Source: JBMCWH01 sp048621635 (lineage in GTDB: Bacteria > Patescibacteriota > WWE3 > JAUXAW01 > JAYEID01). From it: a DNA stretch of 42,987 nucleotides. The stretch spans positions 1 through 42,987 of the forward strand of contig JBMCWH010000004.1 in assembly GCA_048621635.1 (NCBI GenBank), in the 5' to 3' direction. Shown piece after piece: positions 15,747 through 23,087 of the stretch. Within the stretch, counting starts at the first letter, position 1; every line of letters begins with the position of its first letter. The notes under the pieces were generated by a model. It worked only from the letters and a program-made list of their open reading frames with translations, did no database searches and was not told the origin of the DNA. Both the position numbers and the translations under genes were made by a program.

Positions 15747-16802
15747 ATGCAAGTTAAACCGGAAGTAGGAAAAGTTGCCCGAATAAAAGTGATCGGGGTT
15801 GGTGGTGGGGGAGGTAATGCTTTGAATTCTATGATTAATCTTCAGGAAATTCAGGGTGTCGAGTTTGTAGCTATGAATACAGATGCCCAAGCGTTGGAGG
15901 CAAGTGCAGCCCCGGCTAAGGTGCAGATAGGTGCAAATCTAACTGGCGGTTTGGGATCTGGTGCTGATCCTGAAATTGGTCGGCAAGCTGCAGAGGAATC
16001 CGAGGATGAAATTCGTAATCAAGTGAAAGGTGCTGATATGGTTTTTCTGACTGCTGGTTTGGGTGGAGGAACGGGGACTGGTGCGAGTCCTCTAGTAGCA
16101 AACATTGCCAAGGAAGAAGGTTCTTTAACTGTGGGTGTAGTGACTAAGCCTTTTGAGTTTGAGGGGACCAAAAGGATGGCTCAAGCAGAAGAAGGCGTGG
16201 AAAATTTGCGGGAAGAGGTAGATGCTTTGATTACTATTCCTAACCAGAAGCTTTTGGAAGTAGTTGAGCGAAAGATGAGTATTTTGGAAGCTTTTAAGGT
16301 TGCTGATGGTGTTTTGGGACAGGGTGTGCAAGGTATTTCTGATCTGATCGTAACTCCGGGACTGATAAATGTTGATTTCGCAGATGTGCGGACAATAATG
16401 GCAGATGCGGGTTCGGCTTTGATGGGTATTGGAAGAGCAAGTGGAGAGGATCGGGCTAAGGTTGCTGCTAAGAATGCTATTACTTCCCCGCTTTTGGAGT
16501 CTTCTATTGACGGGGCCCGGGGGTTGTTGTTTAATATAGTTGGTGGTCAAGATCTGACCATGCATGAGGTGGACGAATCTGCCCGGATAATTTCTGAGGA
16601 AGCACATCAGGAAGCAGAGGTAATTTTCGGCGCAACTATTGATGAGGAGATGACTGATCAGATAAAGATAACAGTTATTGCTACTGGTTTTGAGCCGGGA
16701 ATGACGAGAATTTTTGAGGAGGATGAGGAACAAGAACGTTCGGAATCTGATAATTCGGGAGAAGATGAGTACGATATTCCTGCTTTTTTGAGAGAAAGTT
16801 AA
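15747..16802 (+). CDS. ftsZ: Cell division protein FtsZ
   Basis: Tubulin-like GTPase that forms the division ring. The N-terminal nucleotide loop is IGVGGGGGNALNSM, and the tubulin signature GLGGGTGTG spans residues 104-112. NQKLLEVVERKMSILEAFKVAD and GLINVDFADVRTIM follow, then the T7-loop region and the C-terminal domain. An acidic linker of about 25 residues leads to YDIPAFLRES, the conserved C-terminal peptide that binds FtsA. Length 351 is slightly short because the linker is short. A terminator at 16891-16917 closes the cluster. Confidence 0.97.
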   Translation: MQVKPEVGKVARIKVIGVGGGGGNALNSMINLQEIQGVEFVAMNTDAQALEASAAPAKVQIGANLTGGLGSGADPEIGRQAAEESEDEIRNQVKGADMVFLTAGLGGGTGTGASPLVANIAKEEGSLTVGVVTKPFEFEGTKRMAQAEEGVENLREEVDALITIPNQKLLEVVERKMSILEAFKVADGVLGQGVQGISDLIVTPGLINVDFADVRTIMADAGSALMGIGRASGEDRAKVAAKNAITSPLLESSIDGARGLLFNIVGGQDLTMHEVDESARIISEEAHQEAEVIFGATIDEEMTDQIKITVIATGFEPGMTRIFEEDEEQERSESDNSGEDEYDIPAFLRES

Positions 16803-16890
16803 CTGGTAAGAGTTAAAGACAAAAAGAAAAGACTCCGAAGATGCGTGAAGTTTTTACAACTTTGTGTTTCTTTTGAATCTTTATTTTTCC

Positions 16891-16917
16891 TTTCTCGCTG
16901 CCCCCGAGAAATTTTTT
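16891..16917 (+). terminator. Intrinsic terminator after ftsZ
   Basis: TTTCTCG (16891-16897) pairs with CGAGAAA (16905-16911), followed immediately by six T. It ends the dcw cluster and insulates nrdD. Confidence 0.75.
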
Positions 16918-16969
16918 CACTAACGTTTTTGCACAAATTGGTCCTTGTAGATTGATCAAATTTGTGGTT

Positions 16970-16978
16970 TGCTATTAA
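16970..16978 (+). promoter_or_regulatory. Extended -10 of nrdD
   Basis: TGCTATTAA lies just before the hairpin at 16984-17003. A start about 7 nt downstream would begin the transcript with that hairpin. Confidence 0.45.
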
Positions 16979-16983
16979 CACTG

Positions 16984-17003
16984 ACCAGTTTGAAAAAACT
17001 GGT
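16984..17003 (+). promoter_or_regulatory. Leader hairpin of nrdD
   Basis: ACCAGTTT and AAACTGGT form a perfect 8-bp stem with a GAAA loop, followed by a T-rich stretch and the nrdD ATG 13 nt later. It resembles either an attenuator or a protective 5' stem-loop on the mRNA. No NrdR-type operator was recognised. Confidence 0.5.
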
Positions 17004-17015
17004 TGTATTTTTGCT

Positions 17016-19124
17016 ATGCCTGTCCAACCACCAAAGAAAGTTGAAAAACGAGACGGCCGTATAGTTCCCTTCGAACGGGAAAAAATTGTTAACGCGATCT
17101 GGAAAGCTGCGCAATCTGTGGGCGGTAAGGATAAAGACCGCTCCCGTTTTATTACGGATCGTGTAATTGAAGAACTCTCCAAGAACTTCGGTTCTGATGA
17201 TATCCCCAAAGTAGAAGATATCCAAGATATTGTTGAGGAAACCTTAATCGAATATGGACATGCAAAAACTGCCAAAGCGTATATTCTTTATCGCGATCTT
17301 CACAACCGTATTCGCGATATTCGCAGTTTGGTGGATGTAAATGAGTTAATTGGTTCTTATCTTGATCAGTCTGATTGGAAGGTTAAAGAAAATGCTAATA
17401 TGGCTTTTTCTTTGCAAGGTTTAAATATTCATGTCTCTTCGGCAATGTCTTCTCGTTATTGGTTAAATAAGCTATATCCCAAGGAAGCACGGGAAGGCCA
17501 TTCGCGCGGGGATCTTCACATTCACGATTTATATTTGCTGGCTCCTTATTGTTGTGGTTGGGATTTGCAAGAACTTCTTTTGCGTGGGTTTGGCGGTGTC
17601 CGTGGGAAGATTGAATCTGCTCCTCCAAAACATTACCGGGTTGCGTTAGGGCAGTTAGTTAATTTCCTTTATACGGTGCAAGGAGAAGGTGCAGGTGCGC
17701 AAGCTGTGTCCAATTTTGATACTTATCTAGCTCCCTTTATCCATTACGATAATTTGTCTTATGAGGATGTAAAGCAGGGGATGCAGGAATTTATTTACAA
17801 CATGAATGTTCCTACCCGGGTCGGCTTCCAGACGCCATTTACAAATATTACTATGGATTTGGAAGTTCCTGAATATATGAAAGATGAACCAGCGATTATT
17901 GGTGGTGAATTGCAAGATAAAACTTATGGTGTGTTTCAGGAGGAGATGGATATGTTTAACAAAGCCTTTGCGGAAGTTATGATGGAGGGTGACGCCTCGG
18001 GACGTGTGTTTACTTTTCCTATTCCTACTTACAATATTACTTCCGATTTTGATTGGGATAAGCCAGTTTTGGATCCTGTTTGGGAAATGACGGCAAAATA
18101 CGGTATTCCTTATTTTTCCAATTTTGTTAATTCGGATATGGACCCTGAGGATGCGCGAAGTATGTGCTGCCGATTGCGTTTGGACAACAGAGAACTGCGT
18201 AAGCGGGGTGGGGGCTTGTTTGGTGCTAATCCTTTGACAGGGAGCATTGGAGTGGTGACTATTAATCTTCCGCGAATTGGTTATCTTTCTGATACACGGG
18301 AGGGATATTTTTCGCGCTTAGACGAATTGATGGAGGTGGCACGACACAGTTTGAACTTGAAGAGGCGAGTAGTGGAAAATTTCACAGAGAAAGGTTTGTA
18401 TCCTTATTCTAAAGTTTTTCTTTCTTCCGTAAAAGAGCAGTTTGGGGAGTATTGGCGAAACCACTTTAATACTATTGGGCTAGTAGGGGGGAATGAATCT
18501 ATGCTTAACTTTTTGGGTGAGGGATTTAGAAGTGAAGAAGCACGCGTATTTTTGGGTGAAGTCTTGGATCACATGCGTGAGCGGTTGGCTACTTTCCAGG
18601 CAGAGGATGACCAGATGTACAACTTAGAAGCTACGCCAGCGGAAAGCACTGCTTACCGTTTAGCTAAGAAGGATAAAGAGTTTTATAAGGATATCATTGT
18701 CGCTAATGAGGAAGAATATGCTGAACAAGGTGCTGATCCTTATTATACTAATTCTTCTCAGTTACCGGTGGGTTTTGATGGGGATGTTTTTGCTGCCTTG
18801 GATCTTCAGGATTCTTTTCAAACCCGTTATACAGGAGGGACAGTTTTTCATACTTTCCTGGGCGAGCGGATGCCCTCGGGGGAGGCAACTAAGTCATTGG
18901 TGAAGAAAATTGCGGAAAATTATCAGCTTCCTTATTACACAATTACTCCCACCTTTAGTATTTGTCCGGAGCATGGCTATATTCGGGGGGAGCATATGTT
19001 CTGCCCTGAATGTGAGAAACCTTGTGAAGTTTATTCCCGTGTAGTTGGTTATCTTCGTCCAGTCAATCAGTGGAATGCTGGTAAGCAAGCGGAATTCTCC
19101 GACCGAGAGGAATTTGCTGTTTAA
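17016..19124 (+). CDS. nrdD: Anaerobic ribonucleoside-triphosphate reductase NrdD (class III)
   Basis: Glycyl-radical enzyme that reduces ribonucleoside triphosphates to dNTPs under anoxia. Residues 1-90 form an ATP-cone (KRDGRIVPFEREKIVNAIWK) for allosteric control. The catalytic barrel includes GDLHIHDLYLLAPYCCGWDL, YTVQGEGAGAQAVSNFD and IPTYNITSDFDWD. The C-terminus carries CPEHGY, CPECEKPCEVY (a zinc site) and RVVGYLRP, with the glycyl-radical Gly at about residue 678. ATG 17016 gives 702 residues and starts just before the ATP-cone; an in-frame start at 16962 would lie upstream of the promoter and hairpin. nrdG follows 6 bp after the stop, so they form an operon. No aerobic RNR is visible. 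Confidence 0.97.
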   Translation: MPVQPPKKVEKRDGRIVPFEREKIVNAIWKAAQSVGGKDKDRSRFITDRVIEELSKNFGSDDIPKVEDIQDIVEETLIEYGHAKTAKAYILYRDLHNRIRDIRSLVDVNELIGSYLDQSDWKVKENANMAFSLQGLNIHVSSAMSSRYWLNKLYPKEAREGHSRGDLHIHDLYLLAPYCCGWDLQELLLRGFGGVRGKIESAPPKHYRVALGQLVNFLYTVQGEGAGAQAVSNFDTYLAPFIHYDNLSYEDVKQGMQEFIYNMNVPTRVGFQTPFTNITMDLEVPEYMKDEPAIIGGELQDKTYGVFQEEMDMFNKAFAEVMMEGDASGRVFTFPIPTYNITSDFDWDKPVLDPVWEMTAKYGIPYFSNFVNSDMDPEDARSMCCRLRLDNRELRKRGGGLFGANPLTGSIGVVTINLPRIGYLSDTREGYFSRLDELMEVARHSLNLKRRVVENFTEKGLYPYSKVFLSSVKEQFGEYWRNHFNTIGLVGGNESMLNFLGEGFRSEEARVFLGEVLDHMRERLATFQAEDDQMYNLEATPAESTAYRLAKKDKEFYKDIIVANEEEYAEQGADPYYTNSSQLPVGFDGDVFAALDLQDSFQTRYTGGTVFHTFLGERMPSGEATKSLVKKIAENYQLPYYTITPTFSICPEHGYIRGEHMFCPECEKPCEVYSRVVGYLRPVNQWNAGKQAEFSDREEFAV

Positions 19125-19130
19125 CAGCTT

Positions 19131-19880
19131 GTGAGTATGTCTGTAGATATACGTGGTTTGCAAAAGACAACTCTTCTTGATTACCCCGATAAGGTTGCTT
19201 GCACAGTTTTTCTTTCTGGTTGTAACTTCCGTTGTCCTTTTTGCTATAACCGGGATCTGGTTTTGGCTCCTGAGAAGTTGCCAGAAATTTCGGAAGATTA
19301 TTTTTTTGCTTTTTTAGATAAGCGGAAAGATGTGTTGGATGCAGTAGTAGTTTGTGGAGGAGAACCTACTCTTTATCCGGAGTTACCTGGGTTTGTGAGA
19401 GCAATTAAAGATGCGGGTTTTTTGGTTAAACTTGATACTAACGGTACACGTCCGGAAAAAGTTGAATTTTTGTTAGAGGAAGGATTAGTTGATTTTGTAG
19501 GGATGGATATTAAGGCAAGACTACAGGACCAAGCTTATAGCGATGTGGTTGGTCTAGAAGACTTTGCAGAGCAGGTTGGGTTAGAAAGAATAACAAATAC
19601 TTTGGAATTGTTGATAAATTCTGATGTAGATTTTGAGCTAAGAACAACAGTGGTTCCTGGCCTGCATGATAAGGATGTTTTGTTGGCCATCGCGCGTGAC
19701 TTGAAAAAGTTCTTTTCCTCCACAGAAGTGCGGAAAATTCCCTGGGTAATTCAAAAGTTTGAACCCCGTGATTGTATTGATCCTGCTTTTAATGACCGCG
19801 AACCTTATCCACGAACAACTTTGCGGAAATTTTTAAAAGCTGTCCAAAAGATCATTCCAGAGGCAAAGCTGCGGGCGTAA
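19131..19880 (+). CDS. nrdG: Anaerobic RNR-activating protein NrdG (radical SAM)
   Basis: Radical SAM enzyme that generates the glycyl radical on NrdD. GCNFRCPFCYN provides the CxxxCxxC motif (C31, C35, C38 from the GTG), which binds a [4Fe-4S] cluster and SAM. VVVCGGEPTLYPELPGF is the GGE motif, and KLDTNGTRPE and VGMDIKARL follow. The rest reads as a short radical-SAM barrel, 249 residues in all. The GTG at 19131 is 6 bp after nrdD; an ATG at 19137 would remove only two residues. Tight linkage to nrdD makes the NrdG role secure compared with other activases of this type. Confidence 0.93.
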   Translation: MSMSVDIRGLQKTTLLDYPDKVACTVFLSGCNFRCPFCYNRDLVLAPEKLPEISEDYFFAFLDKRKDVLDAVVVCGGEPTLYPELPGFVRAIKDAGFLVKLDTNGTRPEKVEFLLEEGLVDFVGMDIKARLQDQAYSDVVGLEDFAEQVGLERITNTLELLINSDVDFELRTTVVPGLHDKDVLLAIARDLKKFFSSTEVRKIPWVIQKFEPRDCIDPAFNDREPYPRTTLRKFLKAVQKIIPEAKLRA

Positions 19881-19917
19881 TTTTGATGCTGTTTGTATTT
19901 AGCTTTACTTTTCTAAT

Positions 19918-20724
19918 ATGAATTCAGTTAATTTTGTTCCTGAGACACCAGAGGAGGTCTTGACTGCTCTTTCTGAAGAAGATCTTCGCGAGCTTGCGTT
20001 TTCTTTTTCCCTTCCGGAAAGTTTGCAACAAAAAAATCCCAGCTTTTACCGTTTATACGGAGGGATGAGGAATGCTGTTGTTCTTGCTAAATTTTCTGAG
20101 CAAGAAATGTTTGTCTTAACTATTTACAAGCCTTCTCCAACAGCTGGGCAGAGGGTGCGCCGCTCTTTAGGGGTTAGTAAATTTCTTTGCAAAAAAGATT
20201 TTCTTGTCCCTTGCTTTTTAGAAACTAAGCATAATAAAGACTTTTTGGAATTAGAATTGTTAGGTGTTAAACGATATATTTCTTTTCATCGCTTTAGGGG
20301 AGGGCGGAAAATTTTTCCTTACGGACCTGAGCAGATTGTACCTGCGGGTAAATTTCTTTCTCAGTTACACAAGGCTTTGCGAGAATTTCCTAGCAAAGAG
20401 TTGCTGCGTCCGTTTCCAGAAGAAGAAATTAATGGTGATCAGGAGTTTACCGTTTTGCATATGGATTATGCACGGGGAAATATTCTTTTTGATTTGGACG
20501 GGACAGAGGTGGTGGGTGTTTTAGATTTTGAAGAGGCGACCTGGGGCCCTCCGGTTGCTGATATTGGAAAGTCATTAGCAATTTCCACTAAGGATAATAA
20601 GGACCTATCTCGTCGGGTAATGGTTGATTGCTTTTTGGACGGTTACAATAGTGGTCCTTTACTGATTGAGGATAGGAAACTAGTAAACAAATGGATAGAT
20701 CATTTTGCTCCTATGATAGTCTAG
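19918..20724 (+). CDS. APH/choline-kinase-fold phosphotransferase
   Basis: Protein-kinase-like small-molecule kinase of the aminoglycoside phosphotransferase superfamily. VLHMDYARGNILFD is the catalytic HxDxxxxN motif, and VGVLDFEEATWGPPVADIG is the metal-binding DFE segment. An N-terminal lobe with FVLTIYKP (probable ATP lysine) precedes them. The family includes choline, homoserine and fructosamine kinases as well as drug kinases; the substrate cannot be read from the sequence. Its neighbours are a tandem nucleotidyltransferase and a HIT protein, so phosphorylation of a small alcohol or sugar before nucleotidyl transfer is one possibility (inference). 268 residues, 37 bp after nrdG. Confidence 0.8.
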   Translation: MNSVNFVPETPEEVLTALSEEDLRELAFSFSLPESLQQKNPSFYRLYGGMRNAVVLAKFSEQEMFVLTIYKPSPTAGQRVRRSLGVSKFLCKKDFLVPCFLETKHNKDFLELELLGVKRYISFHRFRGGRKIFPYGPEQIVPAGKFLSQLHKALREFPSKELLRPFPEEEINGDQEFTVLHMDYARGNILFDLDGTEVVGVLDFEEATWGPPVADIGKSLAISTKDNKDLSRRVMVDCFLDGYNSGPLLIEDRKLVNKWIDHFAPMIV

Positions 20725-20965
20725 TTATCTATATTGCTGAACACGGTCTTTGGTTCTTTTTTACTCTGTATTTTTTTCTGCTATTATTGATCTTGAATTT
20801 GGCAACGATTTTCTCCTTCCTTTAGAAAGTGCTATAGCCTAGCTTTGGGAGTGCGCCCTGCCAAGGTTAAAAATGCTGCCAGCTTTTTTAGGGCTTCGAG
20901 GTGCAGTTTGTTGATTAGTAACTTGGTATGTTTTATTATCTGAAATTTGGTAGCTAAATTTTTAT
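20725..20965 (+). other. 241-bp gap with possible structured leader or ncRNA
   Basis: TGCTATTAT near 20778 resembles an extended -10. Downstream, TTGGCA pairs with TGCCAA across about 55 nt, with CUCC/GGAG and AAAG/CUUU nested inside. Near 20871-20891 a short GCT/AGC stem is followed by TTTTTT. This could be a terminated small RNA or an attenuator for the nucleotidyltransferase gene. No known riboswitch was recognised. Confidence 0.35.
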
Positions 20966-22111
20966 ATGTCAGCAGCTCCTGTTTTGAAACTAGAAGATGT
21001 GAAGAATATGGTTCAGTCTTTGCGGGGTAAAGGTAGCCGGATTGTTTTTACCGTGGGTGCTTATGATCTTATTCATTCGGGACAGAGTCATTTCCTTGCC
21101 GAGGCGCGTACCTGGGGTGATTGTTTAGTGGTCGGGGTAGCAAGCGACGCTTCGCGTAGGCAGCTGCGTGGCCCAGGACATCCTCTTGTTTCTGAGCAAG
21201 ATAGAGCAGAAACTCTCAGTTATTTTCGTCCTGTAGATGCAGTGACTGTGGTTGATGAGCGAGATCTTTTAGATGTTCTTTCTTTTTTGCAGCCTACTGT
21301 TTTTTACACTATTGAAGATGATTGGAAAAAAAATGTGCGATCTTCTGAAGAGGAGGAATTGGTATCCAGCTACGGAGGAAATGTGGTAAAGGCAGACAGA
21401 ATAGAGCCTTTTATTTCCAGTTCGGAGATCGTGGAAAAACTGGCGCGGTTTACGTTGTCTAAGCATTTAAACAGTTTTTTTGGTAAAGAAGTATTGAATA
21501 TTGGGAGAGAGGAACCTCCTTTTGTAGATTTAGGTGATCAGAAACCAAGGGATATTTTAAGTTATGCCTATTTGGGAGAGGTTGTTACCTGGGAGAATTT
21601 AGATAAATTGAGAAAAAAGCTAAGAAAGGAAAATAAAAGTATCAGTTTTGTAAGTGGGTCCTATGACTTAGTTCATGTTGGCCATGTTCGGTTTATTGAG
21701 AAAGCCAGTGAATGGGGAGATGTTCTTGTGGTTGGTATACCTTCTGATAAACAGATAAAGGAGTTGAAAGGTCCGCGGCGGCCAATTGTAAGTCAGCGCT
21801 CGCGGGCAGAGCTTTTGCGCTTTTTCCAACCAGTTGATTATGTAACTGTTCTTCCTGATTCTATGGTAAAAGCTTTGGATCTTTTGCACCCTGACGTTTT
21901 CCAGACTGTGGATGAGGCGTGGAACTCCGGATTTAAAGAGAGTCCGGAGTGTGCGACCGTGTGTGAGTATGGCGGAGAAATTAAGCTGGTTGAACGGCAG
22001 GCTCCTTTCGTCTCCTCGCAAAGGATGATTGAGAAAGCAGCAGGCTTGCGGGTAAGAAAAATGTTTTCTGCGTGTTTGGAAGCAGTAGGCCAAAATGAGC
22101 AAAGATCCTGA
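20966..22111 (+). CDS. Tandem cytidylyltransferase-like (HldE/RfaE C-domain type) protein
   Basis: Two homologous nucleotidyltransferase domains occur in one chain. Domain 1 (about 1-185) has FTVGAYDLIHSGQSHFL and domain 2 (about 205-375) has FVSGSYDLVHVGHVRFI; each continues with WGDxLVVG, a substrate loop and a C-terminal SS motif (FISSSEIVEKL, FVSSQRMIEKA). The family transfers a nucleotide to a phosphorylated sugar or alcohol. The second HxGH motif is intact (HVGH), but in the first the last His is Gln (HSGQ), so domain 1 may be inactive or regulatory. Neither copy keeps the KGGDY motif of HldE, so heptose is not a safe guess. The 3' end overlaps the HIT gene by 17 bp. Confidence 0.8.
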   Translation: MSAAPVLKLEDVKNMVQSLRGKGSRIVFTVGAYDLIHSGQSHFLAEARTWGDCLVVGVASDASRRQLRGPGHPLVSEQDRAETLSYFRPVDAVTVVDERDLLDVLSFLQPTVFYTIEDDWKKNVRSSEEEELVSSYGGNVVKADRIEPFISSSEIVEKLARFTLSKHLNSFFGKEVLNIGREEPPFVDLGDQKPRDILSYAYLGEVVTWENLDKLRKKLRKENKSISFVSGSYDLVHVGHVRFIEKASEWGDVLVVGIPSDKQIKELKGPRRPIVSQRSRAELLRFFQPVDYVTVLPDSMVKALDLLHPDVFQTVDEAWNSGFKESPECATVCEYGGEIKLVERQAPFVSSQRMIEKAAGLRVRKMFSACLEAVGQNEQRS

Positions 22112-22568
22112 TTTTTACAGTCCTGAAATACAGAAAAGTGCTCGGCAGGGTGGTTATAAATATGCGGAGATTTGGCAAAGCGTTGACAAGTGCCCGTTCT
22201 GTGATCTTAAGGAAAAGTACATTGTTACCCAAGACAATGATGTAGTTTTAACAGCGAACCTATTTCCTTATGTTGATTATCACCTTTTGATTATTCCCCG
22301 TAAGCATGTTTTGCTACTTTCTGAGTTATCAGAAAATGATTGGTTGGCAGTACGTAGACTTGCGGAGTTAGGTAGAAAGTTGCTAGAAGCTGTTACAAAT
22401 AATGATGCTTATACTTTTGTTCTTCGTGAAGGAAATAACAAAAAGAAAACAGTTCAACATCTTCATTTTCACCTGATTCCCTTCCACCCTGATTTGGAAA
22501 GTTGGCAGTATCAGAAGATAAATGTTTTGCCGCAAGAAGCTGCAGAGGAGTTTAGAGATGCTTTGTGA
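22095..22568 (+). CDS. HIT-family nucleotide hydrolase/transferase
   Basis: Histidine-triad protein. VQHLHFHLIPF near residue 115 is the HxHxHxx active site whose middle His forms the nucleotidyl intermediate. KCPFCDL near residue 34 is the usual N-terminal cysteine pair, and LLIIPRKHVLLLSEL is typical of HIT proteins. HIT enzymes hydrolyse or transfer nucleotides from ApnA or nucleoside phosphoramidates; the exact substrate is unknown. The gene begins inside the end of the tandem nucleotidyltransferase gene, so the two are translationally linked. 157 residues. Confidence 0.87.
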   Translation: MSKDPDFYSPEIQKSARQGGYKYAEIWQSVDKCPFCDLKEKYIVTQDNDVVLTANLFPYVDYHLLIIPRKHVLLLSELSENDWLAVRRLAELGRKLLEAVTNNDAYTFVLREGNNKKKTVQHLHFHLIPFHPDLESWQYQKINVLPQEAAEEFRDAL

Positions 22569-22607
22569 CTGGCGAAAAGGAGAGCCTGTTTACTTTTGTA
22601 TTTGAAA

Positions 22608-23087
22608 ATGAACAACGCTGACAAAAATACAACAATTAAACAAAAAGATTTAAACTTAATGAAAAAAGCCTGTTTGCTTTGCGACCAGGCGACATGTATG
22701 TACAAAACAGCTTGTCTGGCTGTGAAGAATGGAAAGGTAATTGTTTCTGCCTATAATGAAACTTTGCCCGGAGAAAAATATTGCCAGGATGGTGAATGCA
22801 TCCGCAAGAAGTTGAGTTTAACTAACGGGGCAGATATTGGTAAAGTGTGTTCTATCCATGCCGAGGTAAATCTGATTGCAAAAGCAGCTGCCAGCGGTCT
22901 TTGCTTAAAGGATAGCACTATTTATGTTACTACTTTTCCCTGTTATGTTTGTTCAAAGAGTTTAGTTCAGGCCAGGATTAATTATCTTTACTATATGTCT
23001 GATTATGCTTGTAATGAGGGTGGTTGTTTTTTCAAGGCGGCAGATATTCCTATTTTCAAGATTCCTGAGGAAAAGGTATGGCAATAA
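22608..23087 (+). CDS. CMP/dCMP deaminase-family protein
   Basis: Zinc-dependent cytidine-deaminase-fold protein. CSIHAEVNLIAKAA gives the HAE motif (zinc ligand and catalytic Glu), and TTFPCYVCSKSL gives PCxxC (two zinc ligands), as in dCMP deaminases. Additional cysteines in ACLLCDQATCMY and KYCQDGECIRK could bind a second metal. Because it overlaps the thymidylate synthase gene by 10 bp, dCMP to dUMP is the most reasonable reaction. ATG 22608 is listed. A TTG at 22596 is 13 nt after an AGGAG and would be better placed for that Shine-Dalgarno, and an internal ATG also exists, so the start is uncertain. Confidence 0.85.
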   Translation: MNNADKNTTIKQKDLNLMKKACLLCDQATCMYKTACLAVKNGKVIVSAYNETLPGEKYCQDGECIRKKLSLTNGADIGKVCSIHAEVNLIAKAAASGLCLKDSTIYVTTFPCYVCSKSLVQARINYLYYMSDYACNEGGCFFKAADIPIFKIPEEKVWQ

